The notes beneath the pieces are model-generated. The model ran no database searches. It was not told where the DNA came from and saw only the letters and a list, made by a program, of their open reading frames with translations. The position numbers and the translations under genes were made by a program. Positions 13,431 to 14,127 of a stretch of 14,127 nt of DNA are shown in pieces (within the stretch, counting starts at the first letter, position 1; each line of letters starts with the position of its first letter). This DNA is from an uncultured Actinomyces sp. (lineage in GTDB: Bacteria; Actinomycetota; Actinomycetes; Actinomycetales; Actinomycetaceae): assembly GCA_900556405.1 (NCBI GenBank), contig USPB01000025.1, forward strand, positions 1-14,127, written 5' to 3'.

Positions 13431-14127
13431 ATGAACGCCCCCTGGAACAACGAAGACCTGCGCCGTGCATTCGACGCCGATTTTGACGCGCTCGTCGCCT
13501 TCGCTTCCCGGTCGAAGGCGCGGGTCGGTTTCGCCTTCCTGCGCGCCGACGGTCAGGTGGACCTCGGACGCCCGCTCGACGCGCGTATCAGCGCGCGCAT
13601 GACGCACGTCTTCGCCCTCGCGCAGATGCGAGGCATCGAGGGGGCCGCGCACCTGGTCAGCCACGGCCTCGCCGCCCTGACCGGACCCCTGCGCGCCCCG
13701 AACGGATCCTGGTACGCCGAGGTCGTGCCCACCTCGGAAAATAGTGCCACCCCCGTTCCTCGAGCGATCTTCTCTCAGCGCGCCCAATCGGCGATGATCG
13801 GCGCTGCGACCGCCGCCGTGATGGTCGGGCACGATGAGGCGCGCGACCTGCTCGCCGACCTTGAAGCGGACCAGGATCAGCGCTGGTGGGACCCGTGCGC
13901 CGGTGCCGTACGCGAGGAGATCGAGGCCGCGACTGGCACGCGCTCGCCCCTGCGTCGCCTCTCCACCAACCTCGACACCGCGCAGGCCTACCTGGCGGCC
14001 TGGGAAGCGACGGGGGAGCGCGTCTGGTTCGACCGCGCGCGCTCAATCCTGCGCCTCGTCGGCGAAATCGCGGCGCGCTGCGGCTTCGCCCTGCCCGACC
14101 TCTACGACGAGGAATGGCGCCCCCTGC
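13431..14127 (+). CDS. AGE/YihS-family sugar epimerase-isomerase homologue, divergent, 3' end outside window
   Basis: The frame is open from the ATG at 13431 to the window end (232 codons, no stop), with AGGAG at 13419-13423 seven bases upstream. The product resembles N-acylglucosamine 2-epimerase family (alpha/alpha)6-barrel proteins such as YihS and D-mannose isomerase: FASRSKARVGFAFLRADG (24-41), RISARMTHVFALA (52-64), HLVSHGLAALTGPLR (74-88), GSWYAEV, the helix TNLDTAQAYLAAWEATG (179-195) and LYDEEWRPL (224-232). In the families I remember these last segments read NxNMHxVEAF and EHFDxxW, with histidines in the active site; here Asp (D182) and Leu (L224) stand in those places, and a Y-x-HAF-like histidine also seems replaced near 114-118. 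So the fold is likely but normal isomerase chemistry is doubtful. Roughly the first 55-60% of a usual 400-residue protein is present. Confidence 0.82.
   Translation, partial: MNAPWNNEDLRRAFDADFDALVAFASRSKARVGFAFLRADGQVDLGRPLDARISARMTHVFALAQMRGIEGAAHLVSHGLAALTGPLRAPNGSWYAEVVPTSENSATPVPRAIFSQRAQSAMIGAATAAVMVGHDEARDLLADLEADQDQRWWDPCAGAVREEIEAATGTRSPLRRLSTNLDTAQAYLAAWEATGERVWFDRARSILRLVGEIAARCGFALPDLYDEEWRPL

Noticed and set aside
13023..13832. 269-codon minus-strand frame across the end of the MerR-type gene and the AGE-family gene
   Set aside because: It is antisense to two genes with recognisable proteins and ribosome sites, and has no motif of its own.

Overview
The window looks like chromosomal DNA from a high-GC Gram-positive bacterium (Actinomycetota). 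The evidence is strongly GC-biased third codon positions, a WhiB-family iron-sulfur regulator, a CIRCE operator of the actinobacterial form (CTGGCACTC-N9-GAGTGCCAG) before groES, and an apparently leaderless promoter. Protein similarities recalled from memory fit the Actinomycetaceae (Actinomyces/Schaalia type), but the genus is an inference. I see no insertion sequence, phage gene, CRISPR array, tRNA or rRNA.

Layout. 1-1846 (+): 3' part of sdhA overlapping sdhB, closed by a 32-bp perfect palindrome. 2035-2289 (+): an 84-residue two-helix membrane protein. 2354-3409 (+): tsaD, probably from its own leaderless promoter. 3423-7621 (-): a two-gene operon with a 4-base overlap, made of a large membrane protein with a C-terminal aminoacyl-phosphatidylglycerol-synthase-like domain (DUF2156) and a membrane-anchored serine esterase. 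7771-8940 (-): a YbdK/GCS2-type carboxylate-amine ligase, followed by a strong hairpin. 9006-10247 (-): a SAM-dependent methyltransferase with a THUMP-like C-terminus. 10489-10785 (+): groES alone, under a CIRCE-overlapped promoter and ended by a textbook terminator. 10895-11707 (-): a membrane-anchored DsbA-like thioredoxin. 11797-12093 (-): a WhiB3/WhiD-type regulator with its own promoter and terminator. 12393-13313 (+): a MerR-type regulator with a C-terminal fold resembling B12-binding regulators but without the cobalamin motifs. 13431 to the window end (+): an N-acylglucosamine 2-epimerase (AGE/YihS) family protein, cut by the window edge, in which the family's catalytic histidines appear replaced.

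How the parts fit. tsaD, groES and whiB3 are also neighbours in mycobacteria (and groES/whiD in Streptomyces), so the backbone is an old actinobacterial block into which lineage-specific genes are set. sdhAB serves respiration, TsaD tRNA modification, GroES protein folding. The DUF2156 protein and esterase plausibly make and remove aminoacylated membrane lipids. WhiB3 and the DsbA-like protein suggest a redox theme.

The most interesting leads are: (1) the aminoacyl-lipid synthase-like/esterase pair with an unusual membrane half; (2) the WhiB-MerR divergent region, where the 9-mer TGAAYAACT occurs three times, once on the whiB -35 and twice as a tandem 12-bp repeat before the MerR gene; (3) the MerR protein with a stripped corrinoid-type domain; and (4) the AGE protein lacking the usual active-site residues. 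None of these is proven to be a new system; each is an inference from reading motifs by eye.
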